DNA of 64,000 nucleotides from positions 9,109,371-9,173,370 of the forward strand of contig CM074185.1 in assembly GCA_037179385.1 (NCBI GenBank). Direction: 5' to 3'. This DNA is from Holothuria scabra (taxonomy: Eukaryota; Echinodermata; Holothuroidea; Aspidochirotida; Holothuriidae). The notes under the pieces were generated by a model, which saw only the letters and a list, made by a program, of their open reading frames with translations, did not search any database and was not told the DNA's origin. Position numbers and translations under genes: made by a program. This document shows, one piece after another, positions 44,201 through 52,275 of this stretch (position 1 is its first letter; every line of letters begins with the position of its first letter).

Positions 44201-45858
44201 TGTATTTGTTACATGGCCTTAGCTAATTCCTCTCACAACACAGACCTTGGGCAGCTACAGTAACATTCACAAACGTACCCACTGGCCAGGGCGCACAAAA
44301 TATGAATTAACTGACCTAGTTTGATACTGAAATTACAACTTTAATACCTTTGAATGAATGGAAAATGCATTATTGTTGAGATCTCACCAAAATAACTGCA
44401 AAAAAGGATCATTCAGAACAAAATATAAAGCAAAATTTAGCATTTTCTTTTGGTGTGTAACAGGCAGGGAACTCAGTTGCTGAGTGACAGAAGCACTTAC
44501 GTTGATGCGGCATTCCAAATAATACACACTTGTTATTGTTACTGCATCAAAGATGGTATTAAGTAGACAGCTACACAGGTGAAGTATCAAGTTTGACAAG
44601 TTTTCAGGTTGTGACCTTTGACCTCTATTGAGAACAGTTGTCCAGAACTCAAAAACATGAAGCATTGACTTACTGCTACAGTCAAAATTGGCAGTGAAAA
44701 TTCAGCCATTGGTTGATGAAACATTGTGAACCTCTTTTGTGGAAAGGTGATTGCAGTGCCAGAGATCATCTGAGTAAAATTTGGTGAGAATTTTTGCTAT
44801 TGGAGGACACAAGAGATGACGGTCTGTGGGCACCCTGGCTGGTGGGTATGTTTGTGAACATTAGCTGCGTAAGGGCTGTGATGTGAGAGGAATGAGCCTT
44901 TATAGGCCATGTAACGAACACACAGCCCTGTTCAAGAGCTAGTTAGCTGCTAGCCAGATTGCACAGTTTGTCAGTTGGGTGAAATTTTTCATGCACATTT
45001 TCATATTATTTACCAATTTTACAATATGAATCAGCATGCAATAATTCAGTTTGGTATTATAATTGGGGTGCAGGTAAAAATTGAGCATGAAATCGACACG
45101 GTGCAACCAAAATCCAGATACTCAAGAATCACTCAAAAAATTATGGCCAGTGGGCTGCACAATTCAGAAAGAACCAAATAATCAGCACCTTTCAGCTAGC
45201 CACACTCTTGTAACATTAATTTAGTCAGGATTTTCTGTTTCAATTGTGCCCTAGGCTATAGGCAAACATAAACCAATTGTATAACTGAAATGTAAAACCT
45301 CATCAAAACACAAGTAGTAGCCTACTAGTAACATAGTTTACAACTTAGACCTAGGCTTACAGGGACTGTAGTACTAGTACTACTACTAGTAGTTGGCAGC
45401 TACAGTGCTGTACAGAAGGGCGATCATTTGGTTCATAAACCACTCAGTTTGTTTGAGCTGCTGGAAGAGAAAAGATACAGTTACAACTAGTTGGTACACC
45501 TATCACTCCTAAGTAAGTCACACTAATGTTAATGAAGGTAATGTAACCAATCACAGCATAAACAACAGGTCCGTTTGCCAGGGTGGTAGTTCTGGGAGAC
45601 AAATTTAGCCAGGCAGCAGTAACAGTTTCGCACATCCCATACCTATGTTAGAGGCTATAAATACACCAAAACGATTGAAACCAATGACTGCCACAAGACA
45701 TTGACAGACGATAAACGAGGAAACTAGCTAAATACATTACGGTCGAAAAATGTCATACTAACCACCGGATGATCTTCAAACCAATTGAAACGTTCGAGTT
45801 TGGCATCTGTAGACCTGGGATTCGAAGCTGAACGGGTTGTGGCATGCGATGTAGCCAT
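31939..45858 (-). CDS. TSEN15: tRNA-splicing endonuclease subunit Sen15, 4 exons
   Basis: Exons 45858-45763, 39623-39542, 37643-37508 and 32215-31939 join in phase (0, 1, 2) to 196 codons. Sen15 is a non-catalytic subunit of the heterotetrameric nuclear endonuclease that cuts introns from pre-tRNA. The joined protein follows vertebrate TSEN15 closely: WFEDHP, then AAFAVYLDLCE (human VAFLVYLDLME) and, in exon 4, TITLAVVETDSTIVYY, almost the TSEN15 C-terminal signature. From the conserved HP to YLDL the spacing is identical to human with no gap, which supports joining exon 1 directly to exon 2. The C-terminus adds an acidic then Lys/Arg-rich tail. Human TSEN15 is 171 residues. The ~6.1-kb first intron and the others are full of SINEs. 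It is divergent from the RING gene at 46164. Confidence 0.93.
32389..32640 (+). repeat. tRNA-headed SINE, copy A
   Basis: Head with A-box-like TGGTCAAGTGC and B-box-like GGAAGTTTGAGCCC, then ATACCGAAGACTGAAAACGG, GAGCCACAACTGG and GAAACTGGGC, ending with TAAC repeats. It lies in TSEN15 intron 3 and is the left part of a duplicated block (see 37751). Confidence 0.85.
32641..32845. repeat. Duplicated intronic block, copy 1
   Basis: The sequence after SINE copy A (GGGAGGGAGAGGGGTTAATT, CCTGCAATGAATACAAA, GCTAAAAAGGGTAAATACTG) matches the sequence after SINE copy D (37987-38190) in order and spacing, so SINE and flank were copied together between TSEN15 introns. Confidence 0.85.
32987..33045. 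repeat. 27-bp near-tandem duplication
   Basis: GTGACCACAGAAACAGAGGC with TAGG occurs at about 32991 and 33020. Intronic. Confidence 0.75.
33751..34019 (+). repeat. tRNA-headed SINE, copy B, full length with 12-bp TSD
   Basis: TACAAATTTGGA at 33751-33762 and 34008-34019 flanks the 245-bp element. The head starts near GTTTGGTCTAACGGTAGAGC, resembling a tRNA 5' half with an A box; the B box is disturbed. Mid section ATACCAAAGACTC, tail GAGCCACAACTGG, GGCCGTGGCTGGC and GGTTGGAAACTGGGCCGTAA, 3' end CATCTAACTAACTAACTA. The exact duplication defines both ends of the family. Confidence 0.9.
34249..34400. repeat. Local duplicated segment, copy 1
   Basis: CAGGTGTGTTTGATTGATAA ... TTATGTTTTCTTAACCTAAG ... 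TTTGGTTGCTATAATTTCTT parallels 34791-34950 over about 155 bp. Confidence 0.65.
34791..34980. repeat. Local duplicated segment, copy 2, ending in a T tract
   Basis: GAGGTGTGACAGATTTATAA ... CTTTGTTTTCTTAATCTAAG ... TTTGGTTGGTATAATATTTT matches copy 1; a run of about 24 T follows at 34954-34977. Intronic. Confidence 0.65.
35405..35575. repeat. Degenerate CCTAATCCCTCA repeat
   Basis: About a dozen CCTAAT, CCTAACC and TCCCTCA words occur in 170 bp, with related CCAATCCCT words continuing at 35710-35765. It resembles a decayed minisatellite. No exact TTAGGG array is present. Confidence 0.5.
36330..36450 (-). repeat. tRNA-headed SINE tail, copy E
   Basis: Minus-strand SINE 3' half: GAGAGCCATAAGTGGAC, AAGGCCTTGGCC and GGTTGGAAACTGGGATG, then the end of the family. 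It is cut by the repeat at 36451. Confidence 0.7.
36451..36555. repeat. Partial copy of the AGGCTTTGACAAATCCCC repeat
   Basis: AGGCTTTGACAAATCCCC, CATCCCGGGACAAGTAAAAA and CTCGGGCAACTACCGTG match 36972-37080 closely. It stops before the right end of that element. Confidence 0.7.
36556..36768 (+). repeat. tRNA-headed SINE, copy C, 5' truncated
   Basis: Starts at the B-box region (GGGAGTTTGAGTCCTGGCC) and continues through ATACCGAAGACTC, GAGCCACAACTGG and GGTTGGAAACTGGGCCGTAA to CTATCTACC. The first ~45 bp of the head are missing. Confidence 0.8.
36972..37247. mobile_element. 276-bp TIR MITE
   Basis: Starts CAGGCTTCGACAAAT and ends ATTTGTTGAAGCCTG, inverted repeats with one mismatch. Inside are GGACAAGTAAAAAACCAC and two GGGCAAGTAG words. 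A related partial copy is at 36451. It lies next to a minus-strand SINE fragment (37250-37345). Confidence 0.75.
37250..37345 (-). repeat. tRNA-headed SINE head/mid fragment
   Basis: On the minus strand: GAGTTCAAGTCATGGC (B-box region), ATACCCAAGACTTAG, CCTACTGCCATTGTGCTTGG. The MITE at 36972 adjoins its broken end. Confidence 0.65.
37508..37643 (-). CDS. TSEN15: TSEN15 exon 3
   Basis: Acceptor TTTTTTTTCAG|CC, 44 full codons, donor AAAAG|GTGAGA. It encodes KCWWNVKLYPCHELQMVFL and ...LPICAREELSVK, aligning with human KSWHEVNCVGLPELQLICL. Confidence 0.92.
37751..37986 (+). repeat. tRNA-headed SINE, copy D
   Basis: Best-preserved head: TGCATGGTCAAGTGGTTAGA (A box) and GGAGTTTGAGTCCTGG (B box). 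Then ATACCAAAGAC, GAGCCACAACTGC and AACTCCATCTAAC. With its right flank to 38190 it is duplicated at 32389-32845. In TSEN15 intron 2. Confidence 0.88.
37987..38190. repeat. Duplicated intronic block, copy 2
   Basis: Matches 32641-32845 in order: TGTGGGGTGAGAGGGAGAGG, CACCTGCAATGAATACAAA, GCTACAGTAGGCTAAAGGG, ATACTGTACAGAAAGTAC. Confidence 0.85.
38410..38580 (+). repeat. Old tRNA-headed SINE copy F
   Basis: CTACTGCTATTGAGCTTGGT, AACAAGCCAGTGAGGCACAA and TTGGTAAGAAATTGAGCTG follow the family order with many changes and no head. Confidence 0.6.
39279..39421. repeat. 76-bp tandem duplication
   Basis: AGTATGGGCAACATGGGGAT ... AAACAGTTTGACATGATTTT occurs twice in succession (about 39279 and 39355) with about two differences. 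In TSEN15 intron 2, just 3' of exon 2. Confidence 0.9.
39542..39623 (-). CDS. TSEN15: TSEN15 exon 2
   Basis: Acceptor CTTACTTCAG|TTG, 27 codons plus one base, donor GAAG|GTAGGT. It encodes LNQIKSWDFEDSLRCQAAFA and VYLDLCE. Confidence 0.92.
40074..41020. other. TSEN15 intron 1 segment, nothing recognised
   Basis: A 171-residue open frame (40253-40768) has no recognisable domain and sits in the TSEN15 first intron on the other strand. I see no exon signals or repeat structure here. Confidence 0.4.
41095..41355 (+). repeat. Dispersed ~260-bp repeat R, copy 1
   Basis: CTCAATTGGCTCAGCTCTTT, GAGAGTGTTTTGATCG, GAAGCAATAAACCTGG, TGTGTCTGGATGAGGA and GTTGGGATGAGAGAATTGGG. Collinear copies lie at 41900, 62168 and, reversed, at 43432. 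The type is not identified. Confidence 0.75.
41900..42145 (+). repeat. Dispersed repeat R, copy 2
   Basis: TCTCAATTGGCACAATTCTT, TTGAGAGTGTTTTGACAACA, CTGAAGCAATATG and CTGTGTCTGGATGAGGATGG, collinear with copy 1. Confidence 0.7.
42750..43010. repeat. Relative of the element nested at 21235
   Basis: TTTGCTTTGGTGGAGATCAAAGGT and neighbouring words resemble 21400-21450 (TTTTTGGTGGAGGTCAAAGG). A decayed fragment in TSEN15 intron 1. Confidence 0.4.
43432..43600 (-). repeat. Dispersed repeat R, copy 3, inverted fragment
   Basis: On the minus strand: GAAATTGTGTCTGGATAAGG, GTGGCCTGTGGGAGGAC, GAGGAGAATTGGAACTGAG and CTTTAAAGACC, the 3' half of the family. Confidence 0.65.
43740..44100. repeat. Poly-A tracts followed by a duplicated segment
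   Basis: CTGATATTCTCAAAAA with an A-run and then GGCTGGCAAGCAGCAGGACA with GCAATGTA occurs at 43761-43832 and again at 44011-44068, a local duplication about 240 bp apart. Confidence 0.7.
45763..45858 (-). CDS. TSEN15: TSEN15 exon 1
   Basis: ATG at 45858, 32 codons ending ...FEDHPV, donor GTG|GTTAGT. A donor 3 nt earlier (CCG|GTGGTT) is possible but weaker and would remove Val32. Confidence 0.85.
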
Positions 45859-46163
45859 GGTCTGACCTCAGCCGCGTATTGCACAATCGTGACATCATAT
45901 CTGATGTCATCAAGGGTATTCCCCAATGTAAAATTCAGCCAATTACCGCTGCGTATTCTTTATCATAGCCTGAAAATAGCAGTACGTATTGCAACAGCTG
46001 CTTGAAATTTTTGTGATCATGGTTGCTCATAAAAGGACCGCCCTGTTCATGTTTCTAAGCACTTCATTTCAGTTTCTTGTGCCTTCGGCACTAACCCAGA
46101 CCAGGGAGTTGCCACTACCCATACTACAGGAATAATTGGTCTTTAGCCGTAACTTGTAAAATC
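45859..46163. promoter_or_regulatory. Bidirectional promoter region, TSEN15 / RING gene
   Basis: Only 305 bp separate the divergent start codons. It contains a perfect inverted repeat TGACATCA-tatc-TGATGTCA (45890-45909), whose arms resemble CRE/ATF half-site pairs, and a CCAAT box at 45939-45943. No TATA box is obvious for either gene, as is usual for shared housekeeping promoters. Transcription starts are not determined. Confidence 0.7.
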
Positions 46164-47423
46164 ATGGTTGCCTTTGTAAGTGGTGAGGAATCGTCGATCG
46201 GCCCGGACCTATCCTGCAGTAAGCTATCAACAGGTGATATTTTTGTCTATTCTCATTCGGAATTTCCACTACTTTCTCACAAAATGCTGACAGGGTACAA
46301 CCCTGGGAAAAGTAACCGACGTCTGCAAGTGAAAACGAAAGAAACATGTGATGAAAACAATAATGACGGTACTACTATCGAAGGGCAAGAAAGTTTCGAA
46401 GAAGAGGAACAGATCAAACAGGCTCTTAAAAAACGGCGGCCGCGACCAGCGAACGATTTGTGGTGTTTCACATTTACAGAAGTTTGGGAAAATTCGCAGC
46501 TATATCCGGGCAGTTGTTTCGAGAACCGACAATGCCTTAACTGGGAAGAATTGCTAGCATTTGAAATTGAAGACACATTCGTTTATACAAGGAAATTCAA
46601 GCTGATCTCACGTTCTTTGGAGAAGAGCTTGAGGAGTAAACCTTCAAAATTACTCAGAGACAAATGTTTACCTGAGCAAAATGTTCCTAAAATTCAACGC
46701 AAAGGTAAGAAACTTTTTGTTAAATCTGACATTTCTAATCGGCGAAGATGTAAGGATGTAAATAATTCCGAGAATTATTGTAAGCAAAAGCAAAACATCG
46801 AAAAGAGATTGGAGAAAAATGATATTAAAAGAGGCCGTGGAAGTAAATTAATTCAGCTTGACATTGATGCTTTAAAAAGTGCTATGCCAACAACGCTGAC
46901 ACAACAAAGAAGGTTACGGATGCCAAAAGTGGCCATGCCACGTGAATCAAAATCCAAGGAAGAAAATGTGAAGACACCGATGACGAAACACAGGCAGAAG
47001 CCACGTTGGAAACACCTTGATCAGTATTCGAAGAATCAACAACCGCAAAAGTTTGAGCTCCACTCGAATAATTTAGGACATGTCGATGAAAGTAGTAATG
47101 ATGACATACTTTGGCAACTCATAAATATTCAACACCGCGAACTCACTCCGGAGGATTATGACCTACTTCTTCGTTTGGATGAGCATGTAGCTCCAAAAAC
47201 GGTGAAGCAAGGCATGCTTCAAAACATGAAAGTAGTGACAATCGATGAAAACAAAATGGCCGAACTTGGGGACGGGGTGTGTTCTGTGTGCATGGAAGGG
47301 TATTCTGTGAATCAAAAACTAAAATATTTGCCATGTAATCATTTCTATCATGAACTTTGTATTGACCATTGGCTTTTGAATTGTGATACTAAATGTCCAT
47401 TGGACGGCATAGAGGTCAGCTGA
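46164..47423 (+). CDS. RING-H2 E3 ubiquitin ligase, intronless
   Basis: Single-exon gene of 419 residues, starting ATGGTTGCC with A at -3. RING-H2 domains bind two zinc ions and recruit ubiquitin-loaded E2 enzymes. The domain is at the extreme C-terminus: Cys373, Cys376, Cys391, His393, His396, Cys399, Cys411 and Asp414 (CPCNH-type core reading LPCNHFYHELCIDHWLLNC, then KCPLDG). The eighth ligand is Asp instead of Cys, as in RBX1 (CPLD). Just before it, residues 319-347 (LINIQHRELTPEDYDLLLRL...VAPKTV) form a conserved-looking block that I believe accompanies this RING type in many invertebrates. The middle is basic and disordered-looking, with an acidic patch near residue 75 (EEEE). No transmembrane segment. 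The substrate is unknown. It is divergent from TSEN15. Confidence 0.88.
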   Translation: MVAFVSGEESSIGPDLSCSKLSTGDIFVYSHSEFPLLSHKMLTGYNPGKSNRRLQVKTKETCDENNNDGTTIEGQESFEEEEQIKQALKKRRPRPANDLWCFTFTEVWENSQLYPGSCFENRQCLNWEELLAFEIEDTFVYTRKFKLISRSLEKSLRSKPSKLLRDKCLPEQNVPKIQRKGKKLFVKSDISNRRRCKDVNNSENYCKQKQNIEKRLEKNDIKRGRGSKLIQLDIDALKSAMPTTLTQQRRLRMPKVAMPRESKSKEENVKTPMTKHRQKPRWKHLDQYSKNQQPQKFELHSNNLGHVDESSNDDILWQLINIQHRELTPEDYDLLLRLDEHVAPKTVKQGMLQNMKVVTIDENKMAELGDGVCSVCMEGYSVNQKLKYLPCNHFYHELCIDHWLLNCDTKCPLDGIEVS

Positions 47424-47550
47424 CGTCACGCAAAATGTTCTTCTAATGGGCGATTTTCAACTCTTATATCACGTCATTTAAGTTCATTTAAACTTTTGAA
47501 ATTTAAATTCATTTTGTGCAATGTTTATTTATAATGATCCAGGACAGTGG
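47424..47550. other. RING gene 3' flank
   Basis: The stop codon TGA overlaps a TGACGTCA palindrome (47421-47428). No canonical AATAAA is seen in the next ~130 bp before the repeat at 47551. Confidence 0.4.
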
Positions 47551-48335
47551 CGTAGCCTCTCAAGGAGGAGAGGGAGCGATCTCCTGGTCCGAAAAAAAAT
47601 CTGAAAAATGAAGGATTCGGAAATTTGCCATATGGGACACCAGTTAACTACAATGCAATTTTCCAAAACTTTTTTCCAATATAAAGCTATAGTTGTTATT
47701 TGTTTGAAAATAATAACATAACAACAAGTCTTAAAGCAATAGTGCCAGTTCCGTTTTGGAAAAGTTTTCAAGCTCTGGAAATAAAAAAAAAAATGAAATC
47801 GGAAATTTGTCATTATGTGACACCAGATCTAGATCATGAGGTGAAACCGACATCCACAGCCTGCTTTCCTAAATTTTCTCCCATAGCCTTTCCAGTTTTC
47901 ACCAATATAAGGTCTTGATTTTGAAAAAATTTGTCTAAAAAAGGCAAAAAATTAGGTTTTGAAAATACTTTTAATGTCACCTGGAAGCCTCAGTACTCAT
48001 GTTCTAGATAACATTGTGTAACAACAACGATCGTCAACCGCAGTGCAATCTCAAATTTGCTACCAAAAAGTGTACATCCTTCAATAATCCGGAAACTTCC
48101 TTACAAGAAACCCATGCAGAATCCAACACAATCAAAGCCTTTGATAACAGCTTTCTGCAACTCTGAAGTTCCGCCAGCATTTCAGGTCTTTGCTAATTAA
48201 AGGCCCATATTTCTACCCGCTTTGTCCGACAGTCCACATTCTTAATACAGTGGTGTTCACGCTTAAAAAATATCGAGAAATTTCAGTGCTTGTCCCCCCC
48301 CCCCCTCCACTTGGAAAAAAGGCTACGCCACTCTT
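47551..48335. mobile_element. CAGTGGCGTAGCC-bounded repeat, hAT-like ends
   Basis: Left end CAGTGGCGTAGCC (47551-47563), right end GGCTACGCCACT (about 48322-48333) with a C-run just inside at 48295-48305. The TIR words match each other, but no clear 8-bp duplication is seen at these limits, so the two ends may belong to different insertions. No coding capacity. Confidence 0.55.
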
Positions 48336-51300
48336 TAAAGAAGTTATGGAATATTAATATTTTCTGAAACGGTACGGTCGGCCAGTGAAAATGCCTACAA
48401 TTGACTAGAATTTCATATACTCTATACTGCCAAAAATTACATTATTTTTTACATGTTTACTAGTTGTTTTTCGATATTTAACTCATGACAATTAAATCGT
48501 GCAGTTTTGGTCCATGCGCGTAGCCACTGATTTGTCATAGGAGGGATCTTTAAAATGTGATATGAGAGTCGGGCGTGTAAGGAGAGGGGTGGGGTGTTTC
48601 CCTTTCCTTTATAGGCAAGTCAGTTTTCTAGGTACAGTAGCGTATCCAGGATTGTGTCAAAATGGGGGGGGGGGGGTAGAGCACGACATGGGGGAAAAGT
48701 CTAAGGAGCGGAGGAAAAAAATCGTAATTTAAGGTGTTTTTGCATTTCAAGGTTAGGTCATGTGGGATGGGTTCAACCACCAAAACCTTCCAATGCGGCT
48801 GTATAGGTACCAGCTACAAAATGGTGCAATGTTTGTAACAATGTTCCCTGATCGTTCATCGTGGGTTTGTAATGCTTTGTTTTTTAGGTTTTTGTCCGTT
48901 TTCATAGTTGAGGTCATGGGAGGTCAATCTAAAAACATGCTGAGGGTATTGGTTTCAACAATGAATGGTCTTAAGCAATGGCCTACTACTTTGCACAACG
49001 AGAAACTTAAAATAATTTTCCAATATCGCCTACATAATCTGCATGGTGATATTCAGTAACAGAGTGGACCCAACAAGAGGGGTGACTTTAATGCACTGCT
49101 TACAAGCCTGGGGAATGCCATTTCCAGATGTCTGGGTGATCGCGATTTTTCAAAAATTTCCTCTCCCTCCTCCCCAACTGATGGTGGCGCTTCACTTATA
49201 GACAGTCTTTCTGGTAGGATTCCACTCCTCACACAGAGAAAACTCCGTCAACATCTCTCAGAATGAAATGCCCCGTACTTTTATGCCAGTGTTTATCTTC
49301 TGATGGCGACATGCAAAGAACTTATACAGTTTACAAAACTCTGAATACAATTTACATCACCTGAGACATAAATATATGTTAGAAATCAATCTCATTTTTC
49401 TTGTTACACTTATTGACAATTGTTTCAAAACACGACTTTTTTGTAGTCATTGCACGTGAAAAAAATTATAACACTTTTTTATATAGTCCTATTGGCAAAG
49501 TGCCATTTCCTGCCATGTTGAGGATTTATTAAGTCCAAAATTTTCTTTTAAGCTCCGCTCCAACCAATGTTGGCACTCCGCTTAGATTGGGTTTCAGGAG
49601 ATCTTTCAATGGCCCTTACAAGAAGCCAAATTCTTTCAAGTCATTCAAATTCACTTTAAAACAAGCTCGGGATTTTGAGATATTTGTTGACAGGAGAGCC
49701 AAATTTTTGAGGCTCAAATTCTGTCTCACGTCCAACCGGCAACTACTTGCCTTTGTTAAAATGCTGTCCCGCTTGGTCAAATGTCGCGCAATACCTGGCG
49801 CGGTCATCCATGCCTCTGGTACACACTCAGAAAAGGTTGATAATTGTTTAGAAAACAGTCTAACTATATTATGCATTGCTCTAAAATTGTAAAAGACAAT
49901 AATAACATCCAATTGCAAGTTGTCTGCATACATCAGAGCCGTGTAGTCAACTGAAATAATCAAAACAGGTTTATCCAATTTCGAGTACTGACGCAATAAT
50001 CACGAAGTTAGGGTGAGGATTAATGAGTGTTTGCACGTTTTAATGGACGGCAACTATCGTAATTGGCTATTACAAAAGGCGAATCTCATATTTCTGTTAA
50101 CTTCCGATAACTCGTTCCATCGCGATATCCACCAAGCCTTTCATGAGACCTTCCTGAAGAGGCGTTTTGTCAACTTAGGCAGTTATAAAAACAACAAACA
50201 AAGGAACAAAAAACACAAAAGCCCCCCCCCCCCCCCCCAAAAAAAAAAAAAAATATGGAGTACCGCGGTATGGGAATTATTTTCTGTGCTGTACATATGA
50301 TTGCAATGAGAAACCGCCCATTGACGATTCAGCTAGATCATGGCGTATCAAGATGACGTCACGTGCTTACCTCTGTGGTGAAAATGTGATCAACATGAAT
50401 GTAATGGAAGTGTCCCGGAGGAGAAAATTTGGCGCCTATAGTAATTATTTCACCCATGCAATGTCATTACCAGTCGTCAAAAGAAATTGCTACTCTCGAG
50501 AATTTTTTAGTTCTCAAATGGGTTCAGTACGGTACAACTTAAATGAACTTACCCTACATGGGAATATGTTTCTTCATTTTAGGAATAATGCAAAATTGTT
50601 TCAAAGTTCACATGAAAATGGAAAAATTGCTCCCTATATTGTTGACTCAGAAAAGAATGTTCCTTATCACTTGAAGAAATTGAGATAACAAAGAAATTTT
50701 CATTTGCATTCGTTTTGACTTAAAAGACTGAAAAGAATTTCATACCTATCGGCAACTTTGATCCCATTAAAACGTACAGTCGCGGTTACGCAAGCAGTAA
50801 GAAGGGTGTACAAAACCATGGTGCTGCAACAGAAAACTAATACTGGAACCACACATTTATTTTCCCATGGCACGTGACCCTGTGTGTCGTGCAATTTGTT
50901 ATCTGGTTATTGTGGGACGTTCCTTCAAAATAGAGCTTAGTATTTCTATGGTTAGTGATTTCTGCACATCACTCTAACGCCGGCAGTTGTGTTCGAGAAA
51001 AGTCTTGCCAGTGTTTAGCCAATCAGAATGCATGATTCTAAATAATCAGTCATTAATAACTAATTTAAGTCTTTATATTTCTAAAGCCGGTATACTTAAA
51101 ACGAGTTGAAATTATAGGCTAAAAAGGAAATTTAAAAAAAAGAAAACAACTTGATAAACTGAAATTTTGCATTTGTTGGTTCCTGACATTTTTATATTTT
51201 GAAAAACCATTATTTAAATATGCAAATGACAGATCCCCTTTACCGTCTTATGGAATAAGGTTTTCCTAGAAAGATTTCTTTCATTTATTGCCAAATGATA

Positions 51301-51852
51301 GCTTACTTCCCCCAAACTTTCAAACGCTCACTTGTTACCCTACAGTGCCAAACATACTATTTTGAGGAGATCATTGAAGTTACTGGCTGGAGTAAACTTG
51401 TGATACTAAAGGATACAATAACTGGAATCATTTTTATTTTTATGATATTTGCGTATTACAAACACAATTGACTCAACCCCTGGTCAAACAGGATGTTCTA
51501 GAAAATGAAACACAAACGTTTAATATCATATCTTGCTAATTAAACCCCGTATTGGCTACAAACGACTATGAACGAAGCATAGCGTGTAAAGTTATTAGTT
51601 GTAATACATGCAAATGATTTAGCCTTTCACCATTAATCAGTGGCGTTGCTGGGCAGGGTTGTTCCCTTATGTCCACGGCAACGTCTCCGTGCACCCCTGT
51701 TGACCTCTGGAGAATTTTAAAAGGTAGACATTTGCTTTTATATTGTGGTCGTTTACATAAGGAGAGGATTCAGAAGTTGTGCCCTTGAGAAACGTTTCAT
51801 GACCACCAGTCCCCCCTTCTTCAAATATCGTGGCTGTGGCACTGCCATACAT
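48336..51852. other. Intergenic between RING gene and BRICHOS gene
   Basis: No gene recognised. It holds further repeat ends (48640 with a G-run, AGCGTATCCAGG), the GC-rich repeat relatives at 49100-49220 and 49495-49600, C- and A-runs at 50222-50254, and a TGACGTCACGTG composite site at 50354-50365. On the minus strand, AATAAA (51433-51438) lies about 415 nt past the BRICHOS stop and is a possible polyadenylation signal. The 111-codon open frame at 50353-50688 has no recognised domain. Confidence 0.5.
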
Positions 51853-52275
51853 TTAAGTGAAGAAGACACTTCTTATCTTAGCGTTTCCGGGGGTAAATTT
51901 CCTAAACCGTTCACTCAATAGGCTTAAACGAAACATCATTTTGAAATTGAAAAGACAAGTTGATATCGAGCCCTTCTTATTCCTCAAAAAAAAAGGTTCC
52001 AGCACCCAGTCTAATCCTTCGAGGCAGTCACAAAGCCCAGACCAAAAGAAGACCCCGTCTGAAGTAAGAATAATCTCCCAGCAAAAACATAAGCCACTGC
52101 TCTGCCTCTTCTGCCTTGATGATGCACGGACAGCATCGGCAACATCTTCCAACCAGAACGATGTTGAATCCATACAACTTTCTACAACTTTCGGGTCGCT
52201 GGTCTTCTCAATGAACTTCCACGGAATTACACCAGACTGACGTAGGGTGGTCACAGACGATTCGTCACCTTTAGT
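51853..52275 (-). CDS. BRICHOS gene exon 5, second cysteine, furin site, hairpin
   Basis: Acceptor ATTATTTTCCAG|ACT, 140 codons, TAA at 51853-51855. It contains Cys203, the RQKR site and the CxC...CxC segment. No strong alternative donor (GTRAGT) is seen after the furin site, so the tail is read through to the stop. A run of nine T inside the tail is a possible sequencing-error point. The opposite strand carries a 127-codon open frame that I treat as a shadow. Confidence 0.78.
   Translation of the reverse strand, partial: TKGDESSVTTLRQSGVIPWKFIEKTSDPKVVESCMDSTSFWLEDVADAVRASSRQKRQSSGLCFCWEIILTSDGVFFWSGLCDCLEGLDWVLEPFFLRNKKGSISTCLFNFKMMFRLSLLSERFRKFTPGNAKIRSVFFT

Noticed and set aside
44674..45470. 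Extra TSEN15-like exons on the minus strand (near 45400-45459 and 44674-44771)
   Set aside because: They have plausible splice signals (GCA|GTAAGT at 44673), but inserting them breaks the ungapped match between exons 1 and 2 and vertebrate TSEN15. They could be rare alternative exons but are not supported.
50353..50688. Small gene of 111 codons
   Set aside because: A clean ATG frame next to a CRE/E-box, but there is no domain, no relatives that I recognise and no splice or polyadenylation signals. Left as an unclassified frame.
51857..52240. 127-codon plus-strand open frame with a signal-peptide-like start
   Set aside because: It is exactly antisense to BRICHOS exon 5, whose frame is supported by phase, splice sites and conserved residues. 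Its hydrophobic start is the shadow of the exon's basic/aromatic tail.
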